Positions 1-9,193 of a stretch of DNA of 64,000 bases are shown here, piece after piece. Within the stretch, counting starts at the first letter, position 1, and every line of letters starts with the position of its first letter. Origin of the DNA: Mycolicibacterium sp. TY81 (lineage in GTDB: Bacteria > Actinomycetota > Actinomycetes > Mycobacteriales > Mycobacteriaceae); NCBI RefSeq assembly GCF_018326285.1, contig NZ_AP023362.1:4092001-4156000 (forward strand). The letters are read 5' to 3'. Made by a program: the position numbers and the translations under genes. Under the pieces are notes generated by a model. It searched no databases, had not been told where the DNA came from, and worked only from the letters and a program-made list of their open reading frames with translations.

Positions 1-77
1 ACGGGGCGACCGTTCCGGATATGTGAAGCATCCGGGGCGCTCGCCCCAGATAACCCCCAGGCTACCGAGGAACCGTC

Positions 78-983
78 ATGACCAAGTGGACTACCGCCAA
101 CATCCCTGACCAGACCGGACGCACCGCCGTCATCACCGGCGCGAACACCGGCCTCGGCTACGAGACGGCCGCAGCGCTCGCGGCCAAGAACGCACACGTC
201 GTGCTCGCGGTCCGCAATCTCGACAAAGGTAAGGACGCCGTCGACCGCATCCGGCAGGCCACCCCCGACGCCGACGTCGTCCTCCAGGAACTCGACCTCA
301 GCTCGTTGCAGTCGGTCCGGGAAACCGCCGAACAGCTGAAGTCCGAATACCCGGCGATCGACCTGCTGATCAACAACGCCGGCGTGATGTGGACGCCGAA
401 GCAGACCACCGCCGACGGCTTCGAGATGCAGTTCGGCACCAACCACCTGGGCCACTTCGCGCTGACCGGACTCCTGCTCGACCAGCTCCTGACCGTGCCC
501 GGCTCGCGCGTCGTGACGGTCAGCAGCCTGGGCCACCGGATTCGCGCCGCGATCCACTTCGACGATCTGCAGTGGGAGCAGCGCTACAACCGGGTGGAGG
601 CCTATGGCCAGTCCAAGCTCGCCAATCTGCTGTTCACCTATGAACTGCAGCGCCGGCTGACGGGCGCCGAGACCGTCGCCCTCGCCGCCCACCCGGGCGG
701 CTCCAACACCGAGCTGGCGCGGCACGTGCCGCTGCCGCCCGCCGTCCTCTCGCCCATCGCGGAGCGGTTGTTCCAGAGTGCCGCCATGGGCGCTCTGCCC
801 ACCCTGCGCGCCGCGACCGATCCGGCCGCGTTCGGTGGCCAGTACTACGGCCCGGACGGGCGGTTCCAGCAGACCGGCCACCCGAAGGTCGTCGGCTCGA
901 GCGACCAGTCCCACGACACCGAGCTGCAGCAGCGGCTGTGGGCGGTATCCGAGGAACTGACCGGGGTGACGTTCCCGGTCTGA
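78..983 (+). CDS. short-chain dehydrogenase/reductase (SDR)
   Basis: A 301-residue NAD(P)-dependent oxidoreductase of the classical SDR fold, probably cytosolic; the substrate cannot be told from sequence. Visible motifs are the Rossmann glycine motif TGANTGLG (residues 20-27), NNAG (99-102), the catalytic serine region VSS (148-150) and YGQSK with Tyr176 and Lys180. Length is normal for the extended retinol-dehydrogenase-like group. The ATG follows a GAGGAA-like ribosome site. A close paralog lies at 19298-20218, next to moeA, where the M. tuberculosis Rv0439c orthologue is expected. The gene is followed by a strong hairpin and a convergent small gene. Family assignment is firm; the physiological role is unknown. 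Confidence 0.93.
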   Translation: MTKWTTANIPDQTGRTAVITGANTGLGYETAAALAAKNAHVVLAVRNLDKGKDAVDRIRQATPDADVVLQELDLSSLQSVRETAEQLKSEYPAIDLLINNAGVMWTPKQTTADGFEMQFGTNHLGHFALTGLLLDQLLTVPGSRVVTVSSLGHRIRAAIHFDDLQWEQRYNRVEAYGQSKLANLLFTYELQRRLTGAETVALAAHPGGSNTELARHVPLPPAVLSPIAERLFQSAAMGALPTLRAATDPAAFGGQYYGPDGRFQQTGHPKVVGSSDQSHDTELQQRLWAVSEELTGVTFPV

Positions 984-992
984 GCAAAAAGA

Positions 993-1039
993 AGTCCTGT
1001 GGGTTGTGCGACAGGAGGTTTCGCACAACCCACAGGACT
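993..1039. terminator. bidirectional hairpin between convergent genes
   Basis: A perfect 19-bp inverted repeat: AGTCCTGTGGGTTGTGCGA at 993-1011 and its complement at 1021-1039, with a 9-nt loop. It starts 10 nt after the SDR stop and lies 17 nt from the stop of the convergent small secreted gene. An A-run (986-990) on one side gives a short U-tract only for the leftward transcript; it is most likely a shared terminator. Confidence 0.85.
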
Positions 1040-1055
1040 GTTGGACCGCGACAGG

Positions 1056-1391
1056 CTAGTGGGGGTAGCCGATGTTCAGCAGCCCGTTGCGCCCGTCGCC
1101 CACCGTGACGACGCCGCCGCTCCCGTTACCGATATTGACGATGCCGGTGTTCAGGTTGCCCATGTTGGCGACGCCGGTGTTCCCATTGCCGAGGTTCAGG
1201 ATGCCCTTGTTTCCGACACCGAAGTTGAGGACGCCGGTGTTGAAGGCGCCGCCGTTGAGCACACCGTCGTTGCTGCCGGGCCCGAGGTTGATGCCGGAGT
1301 CGGCGGACGCCGCGCCTGCGCCGAGCAGCGCGATTGCACCGGCACCGGCCACTGCCGCACCCACGAGGACGGTTGAACGGATCATCGACAT
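1056..1391 (-). CDS. small secreted pentapeptide-repeat (MPTR-like) protein
   Basis: About 111 residues starting MSMIRSTVLVGAAVAG. The N-terminus is a Sec signal peptide with predicted cleavage after GAASA, leaving a mature protein of roughly 80 residues. The mature part is almost entirely N-x-G-x-x repeats (for example NTGVLNFGVGNKGILN), the pattern of the MPTR repeats found in PPE-MPTR proteins, but there is no PPE domain. The start is set by a GGAGAAG ribosome site just upstream; ATG at 1385 is an equally good alternative, while the longer reading frame up to 1553 would bury the signal peptide. It is probably exported and folds as a small beta-helix. Function unknown. Confidence 0.72.
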   Translation of the reverse strand: MSMIRSTVLVGAAVAGAGAIALLGAGAASADSGINLGPGSNDGVLNGGAFNTGVLNFGVGNKGILNLGNGNTGVANMGNLNTGIVNIGNGSGGVVTVGDGRNGLLNIGYPH

Positions 1392-1684
1392 GACTTCTCC
1401 TTCGCTAGCCCGAATATGGATAGATAGAGAATAGACAGCAGCCGAGCGATTTAGAAGCAACTTGGCAAATATCGCTACGCAGTAATACGCATACGCGAAC
1501 GCGGGCTGTCGCGGCCCAAAAAGTATCTCATCACCAAGCGGTCGACCATCCAAAATGTTCCAAAGTGACTAATTAACAGCGATATTCACCCAGGTAGCAG
1601 GTCGTCCATATTTACCGGGTGAGTTGATTTTCAACGGAATCATCGGCAGCTCCAACCCACCATCGCCCCAAATACAACGTTCAT
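1392..1684. other. non-coding upstream region of the small secreted gene
   Basis: About 290 bp, visibly richer in A+T than its neighbours. It holds the ribosome site (1394-1400) and presumably the promoter of the minus-strand small secreted gene. The IS1096-like element inserted at its far end. No convincing open reading frame or RNA gene was seen. Confidence 0.5.
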
Positions 1685-1692
1685 GGCAAATT
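1685..1692. repeat. 8-bp target-site duplication, left copy
   Basis: GGCAAATT directly abuts the left inverted repeat of the IS element and is repeated exactly at 3950-3957. An 8-bp duplication is the known hallmark of ISL3-family (IS1096) insertion. Confidence 0.92.
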
Positions 1693-1718
1693 GGCTCTTC
1701 ATGATTGAGGGTGTAGAA
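1693..1718 (+). repeat. left terminal inverted repeat of IS element
   Basis: Begins GGCTCTTCA and contains TGAGGGTGTAGA, matching the reverse complement of 3924-3949 except at five positions in the centre and at the inner edge. Confidence 0.9.
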
Positions 1719-1755
1719 CGGTCAGCTGCTGTCGGCCTGTGATTGGGGTGTCTGG

Positions 1756-2508
1756 TTGGCTGGGTGTGTGCCGGAGGAGAAGCGGAAGAGTAAGAGGAAG
1801 AGCGCGGTGTCCGGGGGTGGTGTGGACCTGTCGATGCTGCAACAGCTGATGGCCGATGCTGGCCGGGATTTGTTCGCGGGAGTGTTCGATGAACCGACAC
1901 CCGAGGTGGGAGCTGTGCCGGAGCGTGTGCGGGGTTTCCGGGTGCGGGTCGACCTGATGTACGCCAAGCCGCCGATCTGGCGTCGTCTGGTCCTGCCGGG
2001 TGACCTCGTGCTCGATGAGCTGCATGACGTGCTGCAGGTTGCGATGGGCTGGCAGGACGGTCATCTGCATAAGTTCGGTGTCGGGGCGGACCGGCGTACC
2101 CGTGCCTACTTCGTCACCAGATTTGATCTCAGCGAAGGCGACGACGGTCTCGTCGAGGACGGTGTGCGCCTGGATCAGGTGGTCTCCGGTAAGGGCGACC
2201 GGTTGTTCTATGACTACGACTTCGGCGACGGATGGGAGCACGTGCTGGTGGTCGAAGACGTTCTCGATGATCCACCTTCGGCTCCGGTGTGCCTGGCGGG
2301 CAAGATGGCCTGCCCGCCGGAGGATTGTGGTGGCTTGGGCGGCTATGAGGAATTGGCTGCGTGGGTTCGTGGCGGGTACGACCCGCGGGCAACACCGATG
2401 GGGCTGGGTGCGCAGGAGATGCGCGACTGGCTGCCCCGAGGCTGGCACCCCGATCGTTTCTCGGTGACCGAGACCAATGACGCTCTGGCCGCGTCGAATA
2501 TGCGTTGA
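1756..2508 (+). CDS. tnpR: IS1096 TnpR-type protein (pRiA4b ORF-3 family)
   Basis: A 250-residue protein of the plasmid pRiA4b ORF-3-like family, called TnpR in IS1096; no recombinase activity is established that I know of. Family features are PPIWRRLVLPGDLVLDELHDVLQVAMGW, hallmark of the domain's first half (given here as PPIWRRL, LDELHDVLQ and VAMGW), followed by HLHKF and YDYDFGDGWEH (about residues 153-163), and a C-terminal CPPEDCGGLGGY segment. The listed start is a TTG; GTG at 1768 (giving MPEEKRKSK) is equally plausible. It converges on the transposase gene, whose stop is 7 nt away. The reading frame is intact. Confidence 0.88.
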   Translation: MAGCVPEEKRKSKRKSAVSGGGVDLSMLQQLMADAGRDLFAGVFDEPTPEVGAVPERVRGFRVRVDLMYAKPPIWRRLVLPGDLVLDELHDVLQVAMGWQDGHLHKFGVGADRRTRAYFVTRFDLSEGDDGLVEDGVRLDQVVSGKGDRLFYDYDFGDGWEHVLVVEDVLDDPPSAPVCLAGKMACPPEDCGGLGGYEELAAWVRGGYDPRATPMGLGAQEMRDWLPRGWHPDRFSVTETNDALAASNMR

Positions 2509-2515
2509 GGACTCT

Positions 2516-3839
2516 TCACTGCCGAGGTGCAAGGAGCTGAGTTCGGAAGCCTCCGGTCTCGAGCAGTGACCGGGCGATGTAGTTGGTGAGGTTGCGGAAG
2601 CCCAGCGCGGATCCGCGCAGGTGTTCGAGGCGGCCGTTGATCGCTTCGGTGGGCCCGTTGGAGGTGCCGGGGCGGTCGAAGTAGGCCAGCACGTCGGCGG
2701 CACGCTTCTTCAGGGTCCGTCCCAGGGTGATCAGTTCGGTCAGCGGCTTGGGAACGCCGGTGCTCAGCGTGGTGATCAGCGCCGCCATCATCGTGCGGCC
2801 TTTCGTGCGGTCGGGTTCACGATACGCGGCCACGGTGCGCTGATACATCTGCCAGGTGGCCTCGACTTCTGCGTGGGCGTCGGCGGCGAACAAGGCGGCC
2901 AGCCGGGTGCGCTGGCGGTCGGTGAGCAGATCGGCACCGGTGTGCAGGGTGCGTCGGCAGGTGTAGAGCGGGTCGGACTTGCGGCCGCGGTGCCCACATG
3001 TCGCCAGCTGCACCCGGCGGCGGCACTCATCGAGGGCGTTGCCAGCCAGGCGCACCACGTGGAAAGGGTCCATCACCGTCGCCGCCTCGGGCAGTTCCTC
3101 GGCGGTAGCGGTCTTGAACCCGGAGAAGCCATCCATAGCAACAACGTCCACGCCGTCACGCCAGTCCTGCGGCCGCTCGGCCAACCAGTCCTGAAACGCC
3201 TTTTTTGAGCGACCCTCGACCATGTCGAGCAGCCGAGCCGGACCGGTCCCGTCACGCACAGGGGTGAGATCGATGATGACGGTGACGTACCTGTCACCGC
3301 GACGGGTGTGCCGCCAGACGTGCTCATCGACGCCGATCACCGCCACGCCGTCGAAACGGGCCGGATCGGCGATCAGCACCCGTCGGCCTTCTGCCAGCAC
3401 CGCGTTGTTGGCGGTGTTCCACGACACCGCGAGCGCTTCGGCGATGCGAGCCACGGATAGATGCTGGCAGACAATGGCTTCCAGCGCCCACCGCAGAGCA
3501 CGCCGCGACAGCTTGGCACGTGGTTCGGCCATCCTGGTGGTGTCTTGTCGCCACACGTGGGCGCAGCCGGCGCACCGGTAGCGACGGATGGTCACCAGCA
3601 GTGTGGTGGGGGCGCCACCCGAACGGCTCATGGGCCAGAGTACGGGTGAGGCTGTCGCGTGGGATGCCTTCTTCGCCGCAGCGACGACACCACCGGTCCT
3701 CGTCGGTCACCCGGCACGCCAGCACAGCACGGCCGGGCTCAAGGCGTTGTCCGGTCACCTGCAGCCCAAGTTCGTCGAGGCGGCAGAAAGTCGTCAGGTC
3801 AGCGCAGGCGAAGCCCGCCCGACCGGTAGCGTCAGGCAC
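2516..3839 (-). pseudogene. tnpA: frameshifted ISL3-family transposase
   Basis: DDE transposase of the IS1096/ISL3 type. The N-terminal zinc-finger part reads in one frame from 3839 (MPDATGRAGF...CRRCGEEG...HEPFGWRP). The rest (TTLLVTIRRYRCAGCAHVW onward, with catalytic-region motifs VIGVDEHVWR, VVAMDGFSG and GPTEAINGRL) reads in another frame. The switch occurs at a run of five G at 3608-3612 on the plus strand; removing one base restores a continuous frame of about 440 codons, and the total span is one base more than a multiple of three. It is either a true frameshift, a homopolymer error or, less likely, programmed slippage. The C-terminal 371 residues remain open. Confidence 0.88.
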
Positions 3840-3923
3840 GTCGAGGTCTTTCGGATGAGGAGTGTAGGAACCCTCATTTTCGAGAGACCTCGACCTCTAT
3901 CCCGGCAACGACGCGCCAACCAC

Positions 3924-3949
3924 CTCTACACCCTCATCTGTGAAGAGCC
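3924..3949 (-). repeat. right terminal inverted repeat of IS element
   Basis: Reverse complement begins GGCTCTTCACAGATGAGGGT and pairs with the left end at 1693-1718 with 21 of 26 positions identical. Confidence 0.9.
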
Positions 3950-3957
3950 GGCAAATT
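3950..3957. repeat. 8-bp target-site duplication, right copy
   Basis: GGCAAATT, identical to 1685-1692 and directly adjoining the right inverted repeat. Confidence 0.92.
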
Positions 3958-4467
3958 CCCACATAGCCAGCGCGTTTACGTCATTGAGGTAATTACGCAG
4001 CGTCACCGGCGCGCACTTCCATTTGCTGACAGCAGTCGCGACGGAACCTTCGTCCATGCAGGTCCGATGGACTCTTCGCGAATCCTGAAACACACCACCG
4101 CGACAACCCGGATGCACCCGACCGGCGCTCCCACGCAGGCCCCGTACCTGCCCGAATACGCCAAATCGGTTGTGCACCACAGAAATGAACGTGTTCTAGA
4201 AACTTCCACCAGGCCGACGTCGTCAGCCACTCAACCGCCGGAGTGCGGACAGGTGACCCAGGGCCCGAATATTTTCAAAATATGCACGACAGCCGACTTT
4301 CTGCAGGTGAGAATGGCTTTTCCGGAACAGTGCCGGTACCGGCGGTCCGCGATATGAACGGCCGCACACTTTCCTCAAGATGTTCACAGCTTGTGATTGC
4401 GGGTGTTAGTCTCCCCACGTTTATTGACGGGGGTGGTGTTTCTCACACCCGACGCGCGAGGAGGATC
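3958..4467. other. non-coding region upstream of the PGRS gene
   Basis: About 510 bp between the IS element and the PGRS gene, with lower GC and no codon bias typical of genes. Open frames here have no recognisable features. It should contain the PGRS promoter. A GAGGAGG ribosome site (4458-4464) ends 3 nt before the chosen GTG. Confidence 0.5.
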
Positions 4468-7400
4468 GTGGGCAAGCACAGGGCAGTGGGGACGAACAGC
4501 TGGTGGAGTGCGGCAGGACCGCTCGCTGCCGCAGGGTTGACGAGCGCGGCCTTCGCCAGCGCCGGTGTCATGCTGCTGCTGGGGCCTGACTCGCCGACGA
4601 TGCAGTCGGTGACGGCGGACATCCGGCTCGTCAACACCGAGAGCGCCGGCGGCGACAGCGGCGCCAAGTCGGGCACTTCCGGCGCAACCAAGGCGACCGA
4701 CGGCAAGACCAAGAACGCGAACAAGCCCAAGCCGTCGACGAAGCCGTCCACGAAGCCGAAGCCGTCCACCGAACCCGGTGGCACAGCGTCGTCCGGCACC
4801 ACGACCGACACCCCGCGCACCCCACGCCAGCAGGCGCAGGACCGTATGCGCCAGTACGCGGACGATGCCCGCAAAGCCCTGAACGACCTGGCCAAGGGCG
4901 TCAAGCCGCCGAAGCACGCCGCGCCCGGCACCGGCAGCGACTCGGGCGCCGGCAACACCAGCACCCAGCAGCCCCGGCACTCCCGCGGCCCGCGGACAAC
5001 CGGCGCCCAGAAGCCCGACACCGCAGACAAGCCGAATGCCACCTCGGCGGTCGGCCCCAAGCAGCCCCATACCGGCGCAACCACCGGGCACAACGCCACC
5101 GAACCGGGCACCGCGGCGGGCGCCACGACCCCGGCGACGCCGACCGGCCCGTCCACGTCTGCGGCGGCGACCCCGGGGACCGGGGCGGTCATCACGGCCC
5201 CCACGACCAAGACGTTCAACCCCATCACCGGCCTGCTGTCGGCGGTCGGCCTTGGCACGATGCTCGCCCCCGACGCGCCGACCCATCCCGACCAGATGCC
5301 CGGCGTCTGGGCCGTGATGGCGTGGGTCCGCCGCCAGGTCGAGTACGGCGCCCCCAAGCGGTTGCACCCGAGCGCCCCGCACTCGGTGGCTGCCACCGCC
5401 CCGCCCGCGGGGACCAACCCGCTGGGCGCCGTCAACCCACTCGCGGCAACCGACCCGAAGGCCGCGCCCGCTCCCCTGGGCGCGGTCAACCCGCTCGCCG
5501 CCATCAACCCGCTGGCCGCGGTCAACCCGCTGGCCGCGATCGGGCCGCTGGCCCTGCCGACGTTCGTCGACCCGACGGTGATCGTCGCCAACTGGATTTA
5601 CCAGAACGTGCACTTCGGCGTGCAGGCCTGGATCAACAGCCCCATCGGCTTCGTCGTCGACACCGGAATCAACCTGTTGGCCGGCCAGTACCTGATCGGC
5701 AACGGCGCCAACGGAAACCTGATCAACCCCAACGGCGGCAACGGCGGCCTGTGGTTCGGCGACGGCGGTAAGGGCTACTCGAGCGGCCTGCCCGGAGTAA
5801 CCGGCGGTAACGGCGGCAATGCCCGCGGCTTCGGTAACGGCGGCTCGGGCGGCGCCGGCTACTCGGGCTTCGGCATCTTCACGCCGACGGCCGGCGGCAA
5901 CGGCGGCAACGCCGGAGGCATCGGGCACGGCGGCACCGGCGGCAAGGGCGGCGACGGTGCCAATGGCGCCGACGGCCTTGCGGCGCTGGGCCAGAACGGC
6001 GGCAACGGCCAGACCGGCGCCAACGGCGGCGACGGCGGAAATGGCGGCCACATCTTCGGCATCGGCGGGCGCGGTGGCGCCGGCGGCAAGGCCGGCAACG
6101 GCGGTCACGGCGGCTCGGGCGTCCTCGGTGGCGGAGCTCTCGGCGGCGGCGGAAACGGTGGCGACGGCGGAAACGGCGGTGTCGGCGGCAAGGGCGGCAA
6201 GAAGGTCGGGTTCATCGGCTCGGTCGGCGCCGGCGGCACCGGCGGCGCGGCCGGATTCGCCGGCAATGGCGGCAACGGTTCCGACGGCAGCTCGTCGCTG
6301 ATCCCCGACGGCGGCAAGGGCGGTGACGGCGGCAACGCCGGCACCGCGGGTGCCGGCGGCTTCAACGGCAGCGGCACGAAGCGGGCCGCGACCGGCAACG
6401 CCAGTGCCACCGGCGGCAACGGCGGTAAGGGCGGCAACGGATTCGACACCATCACCGCGATCGGTGTCGCGGGCAACGGCGGCGCCGGCGGTAACGGCGG
6501 CTCCGGCGGGACCGCGGGCAATGGCGGTAGCGGCGGCGCGGGCGGCACCGGTGGCAACGGCGCCAATGGCCTTGCCGCACTTGGGGAGAACGGTCCCAAC
6601 GGCGGCCACGGCGGCGCCGGCGGCAACGGTGGCGCGGGCGGTACCCAGTCCGGCAACGGCGGCAAGGGTGGCGCCGGTGGCGACGCCGGCAACGGCGGCA
6701 GCGGCGGTTCGGGTGTCCTCGGTGGCGGAGCCCTCGGCGGCGGCGGAAACGGCGGCATCGGCGGTAACGGCGGCGGTGGCGGCAAGGGCGGCGCCGCGGC
6801 CCACGGCACCGTGGGGGCCGGCGGCCAGGGTGGCGCGGCCGGTAATGGCGGCAACGGTGGCAATGGCTCTGACGGCAGCTCGTCGCTGATCCCCGACGGT
6901 GGCAAGGGCGGTAACGGTGGCAATGCCGGCACCTCGGGCGTCGGCGGCTTCAACGGCGCGGGCGTCAGCCAGGCCGCGAATGGCACGGGTGGCAACGGCG
7001 GCAACGGCGGCAAGGGCGGCAACGGGTTCAACACCATCACCGCGATCGGCGTGGCGGGTAACGGTGGCGCCGGCGGCAACGGTGGTTCCGGCGGATCCAA
7101 CGGCAACGGTGGTAGCGGCGGCGGGGGCGGCATCGGCGGTAGCGGTGCCGATGGCCTTGCCGCACTTGGGGAGAACGGCCCCAACGGCGGCCACGGCGGT
7201 GCCGGCGGCAGCGGCGGCGCCGGTGGCACGAACGCCGGCAACGGCGGCACCGGTGGTGTCGGCGGCGCGGGTGGTGACGGCGGCAGTGGCGGCTCGGGCG
7301 TGCTCGGCGGCGGAGCCCTCGGCGGCGGCGGCAAGGGCGGCAACGGCGGTAACGGCGGCGTCGGTGGTAAGGGCGGCGCGGCCGCGCACGGCACCGTCGG

Positions 7401-9120
7401 TAGTGGCGGCAAGGGCGGCGCAGCCGGTAACGGCAGCAACGGTGGCGACGGCTCCGACGGCAGTTCGTCGCTGATCCCCGACGGCGGCAAGGGTGGTGAC
7501 GGCGGCAGCGCCGGCACCTCGGGTGCCGGTGGCTTCAACGGCGCGGGCGTCAGCCAGGCCGCAAGTGGTGCCGGTGGCAACGGCGGCAACGGCGGTAAGG
7601 GCGGCAACGGGTTCAACACCATCACCGCAGTCGGCGTCGCGGGTAACGGCGGTGCCGGCGGCAACGGTGGTTCCGGCGGCTCCAACGGCAACGGTGGCAA
7701 TGGCGGCGCCGGTGGAATCGGCGGTAACGGCGCCAATGGCCTTGCCGCACTTGGAGAGAACGGCCCCAACGGCGGCCACGGCGGCGCCGGCGGCAGCGGC
7801 GGCGCCGGTGGCACGAACGCCGGCAACGGCGGCACCGGTGGTATCGGCGGCAAGGGCGGTAACGGCGGTAGCGGCGGCTCGGGTGTCCTCGGCGGCAACA
7901 CCGGTGGCTCCGGTGGTGCGGGCGGTAACGGCGGCGCCGGCGGCAAGGGCGGCGCGGCCGCCCACGGCACCGTCGGCAATGGCGGCAAGGGTGGCAACGC
8001 CGGAAACGGCGGCACCGGTGGTGCCGGGTCCGACGGCATTTCGTCGATCCAGCGCAACGGCGGCACGGGCGGTACCGGTGGCGCCGCGGGCAACGCGGGC
8101 GCCGGTGGGTTCAACGGCGCCGGCGCCAGCCAGGCCGCCAACGGCGTAGGCGGTAACGGAGGTGACGGCGGCAAGGGCGGCAACGGCTTCGACGCCCTCA
8201 CCATCCTGGGCACCGCCGGCCGCGGTGGCGACGGCGGCGCCGGCGGTGCGGGTGGCCTGACCGGCAACGGTGGCGCGGGTGGCGCCGGCGGTACCGGTGG
8301 CAACGGCGCCGACGGGACCATCGGAGCGTCGCTGGGCGCCACGGGTCTGTCCGGCACCGCCGGTGGTGCCGGAGGTAACGGTGGCATCGGCGGGGCCGGC
8401 GGCACCGTCTCGGGTGTCGGCGGTGGCGGCGGTGCCGGTGGCACGGGCGGCACCGGCGGGTCGGGCGGCGTCGGCGGGCTCCCGGCCTTCGGGTCAAACA
8501 ACGCGGCCGGTATCAGCGGCGGCGGTGGCTTCGGTGGCACGGGCGGCGCGGGCGGTGCCGGCGGCAACGGCGGCGCCGGCGGATTCTCCGCTAACGGCCT
8601 CGACGGCGCCGGTGGTACCGGTGGCGTCGGCGGCAACGGCGGTATCGGCGGCGACGGTCAGACCGGCGCAAACGGCATTCCGTTCATCAACGGCAATGCC
8701 GGTGCCACCGGCGGTGTGGGTGGCCACGGCGGCGCCGCGGGCGCCGGCGGCAGCGGCGGCTCCTCCGGCGACAACGTCGGTGGTGCCGGCGGCGACGGCG
8801 GCGTCGGTGGTGTCGGCGGAACCGGTGGCGACGGCGGCAACGGCTACAACGACAACATCACCCAGTGGGGCAACGGTGGCAACGGCGGGGCCGGCGGCAC
8901 CGGTGGCACCAGTGGCAATGGCGGTAACGGCGGCACCGGTGCGACAACTGGCGCCGGTGGCGACGGTCCCGCCGGCGGGGCCGGAGGCGCGGGCGGTTCG
9001 GGCGGCGCCAACGGCGGTCACGGCACCCACGACGGCACCGACGGCGCCACCGGCAGCGCCGGCGGCAGTGGTTCGGGGGGCACCGGCAACCCGGCCGGCG
9101 GCTCCGGCGTCCTGATCTAG
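4468..9120 (+). CDS. PGRS-repeat protein without a PE domain
   Basis: About 1550 residues. The GTG at 4468 is chosen because it follows a strong GAGGAGG site and yields a signal-like hydrophobic N-terminus ([20 protein letters not shown], then GVMLLLG). Next come a Lys/Pro/Thr-rich linker, a segment [13 protein letters not shown]...[10 protein letters not shown] of a type common near the N-terminus of large exported mycobacterial proteins, and an [15 protein letters not shown] run. A short helix-like segment ([20 protein letters not shown]) leads to [13 protein letters not shown], resembling the [11 protein letters not shown] motif that joins PE to PGRS in PE_PGRS proteins. The last ~1130 residues are GGNGGxGG repeats. 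There is no PE domain, so export is probably by a signal peptide rather than type VII secretion. It is probably surface-exposed; function unknown. Confidence 0.85.
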   Translation: MGKHRAVGTNSWWSAAGPLAAAGLTSAAFASAGVMLLLGPDSPTMQSVTADIRLVNTESAGGDSGAKSGTSGATKATDGKTKNANKPKPSTKPSTKPKPSTEPGGTASSGTTTDTPRTPRQQAQDRMRQYADDARKALNDLAKGVKPPKHAAPGTGSDSGAGNTSTQQPRHSRGPRTTGAQKPDTADKPNATSAVGPKQPHTGATTGHNATEPGTAAGATTPATPTGPSTSAAATPGTGAVITAPTTKTFNPITGLLSAVGLGTMLAPDAPTHPDQMPGVWAVMAWVRRQVEYGAPKRLHPSAPHSVAATAPPAGTNPLGAVNPLAATDPKAAPAPLGAVNPLAAINPLAAVNPLAAIGPLALPTFVDPTVIVANWIYQNVHFGVQAWINSPIGFVVDTGINLLAGQYLIGNGANGNLINPNGGNGGLWFGDGGKGYSSGLPGVTGGNGGNARGFGNGGSGGAGYSGFGIFTPTAGGNGGNAGGIGHGGTGGKGGDGANGADGLAALGQNGGNGQTGANGGDGGNGGHIFGIGGRGGAGGKAGNGGHGGSGVLGGGALGGGGNGGDGGNGGVGGKGGKKVGFIGSVGAGGTGGAAGFAGNGGNGSDGSSSLIPDGGKGGDGGNAGTAGAGGFNGSGTKRAATGNASATGGNGGKGGNGFDTITAIGVAGNGGAGGNGGSGGTAGNGGSGGAGGTGGNGANGLAALGENGPNGGHGGAGGNGGAGGTQSGNGGKGGAGGDAGNGGSGGSGVLGGGALGGGGNGGIGGNGGGGGKGGAAAHGTVGAGGQGGAAGNGGNGGNGSDGSSSLIPDGGKGGNGGNAGTSGVGGFNGAGVSQAANGTGGNGGNGGKGGNGFNTITAIGVAGNGGAGGNGGSGGSNGNGGSGGGGGIGGSGADGLAALGENGPNGGHGGAGGSGGAGGTNAGNGGTGGVGGAGGDGGSGGSGVLGGGALGGGGKGGNGGNGGVGGKGGAAAHGTVGSGGKGGAAGNGSNGGDGSDGSSSLIPDGGKGGDGGSAGTSGAGGFNGAGVSQAASGAGGNGGNGGKGGNGFNTITAVGVAGNGGAGGNGGSGGSNGNGGNGGAGGIGGNGANGLAALGENGPNGGHGGAGGSGGAGGTNAGNGGTGGIGGKGGNGGSGGSGVLGGNTGGSGGAGGNGGAGGKGGAAAHGTVGNGGKGGNAGNGGTGGAGSDGISSIQRNGGTGGTGGAAGNAGAGGFNGAGASQAANGVGGNGGDGGKGGNGFDALTILGTAGRGGDGGAGGAGGLTGNGGAGGAGGTGGNGADGTIGASLGATGLSGTAGGAGGNGGIGGAGGTVSGVGGGGGAGGTGGTGGSGGVGGLPAFGSNNAAGISGGGGFGGTGGAGGAGGNGGAGGFSANGLDGAGGTGGVGGNGGIGGDGQTGANGIPFINGNAGATGGVGGHGGAAGAGGSGGSSGDNVGGAGGDGGVGGVGGTGGDGGNGYNDNITQWGNGGNGGAGGTGGTSGNGGNGGTGATTGAGGDGPAGGAGGAGGSGGANGGHGTHDGTDGATGSAGGSGSGGTGNPAGGSGVLI
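5977..8325 (+). repeat. higher-order 585-bp repeats in the PGRS domain
   Basis: The landmark LAALG(E/Q)NG begins at 5977, 6571, 7156 and 7741, giving periods of 594, 585 and 585 bp (198, 195, 195 codons). Each unit carries the same order of landmarks: [47 protein letters not shown] and FNTITA(I/V)GVAGNGG. The first unit has [10 protein letters not shown] in place of AAAHGTVG, and the fourth has diverged ([19 protein letters not shown]). The units are recent tandem duplications above the basic Gly-Gly-x repeat. Confidence 0.85.
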
Positions 9121-9125
9121 CCACA

Positions 9126-9174
9126 ACAGCGAATGCGGTGTGGTGCCAATCGGCGCCACACCGCATTCGGCTGT
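9126..9174. terminator. bidirectional hairpin between PGRS and peptidase genes
   Basis: Stem GAATGCGGTGTGG (9131-9143) pairs with CCACACCGCATTC (9156-9168). It extends outward through ACAGC/GCTGT with one bulged base. It lies between the convergent stops at 9120 and 9194. Confidence 0.8.
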
Positions 9175-9193
9175 TCAGGACGGCCGGATGCCG

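Larger units (their letters stand above)
1693..3949. mobile_element. IS1096-like insertion sequence (ISL3 family)
   Basis: A 2257-bp element, close to the roughly 2.26 kb of IS1096. It is bounded by imperfect 26-bp inverted repeats (1693-1718 and 3924-3949, 21 of 26 positions matching) and flanked by exact 8-bp direct repeats GGCAAATT. Inside are two convergent genes: a pRiA4b ORF-3/TnpR-type gene on the plus strand and an ISL3 DDE transposase on the minus strand, the arrangement known for IS1096. The exact target duplication suggests a fairly recent insertion. The transposase carries a frameshift, so this copy may not be able to move on its own. It lies between the small secreted gene and the PGRS gene and disrupts neither. 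Confidence 0.95.

Noticed and set aside
4067..4357. A 96-residue frame upstream of the PGRS gene
   Set aside because: No ribosome site, no codon bias and no recognisable features.
5977..8325. CRISPR-like regular repeats
   Set aside because: Repeats are in frame, code for Gly-rich protein and have no unique spacers.
4384..8636. Long minus-strand frames (up to 1193 and 843 residues) opposite the PGRS gene
   Set aside because: They are mirror images of Gly-Gly-Asn repeats (Ala/Thr or Pro/Leu runs), a known artefact of PGRS DNA, with no ribosome sites or domains.
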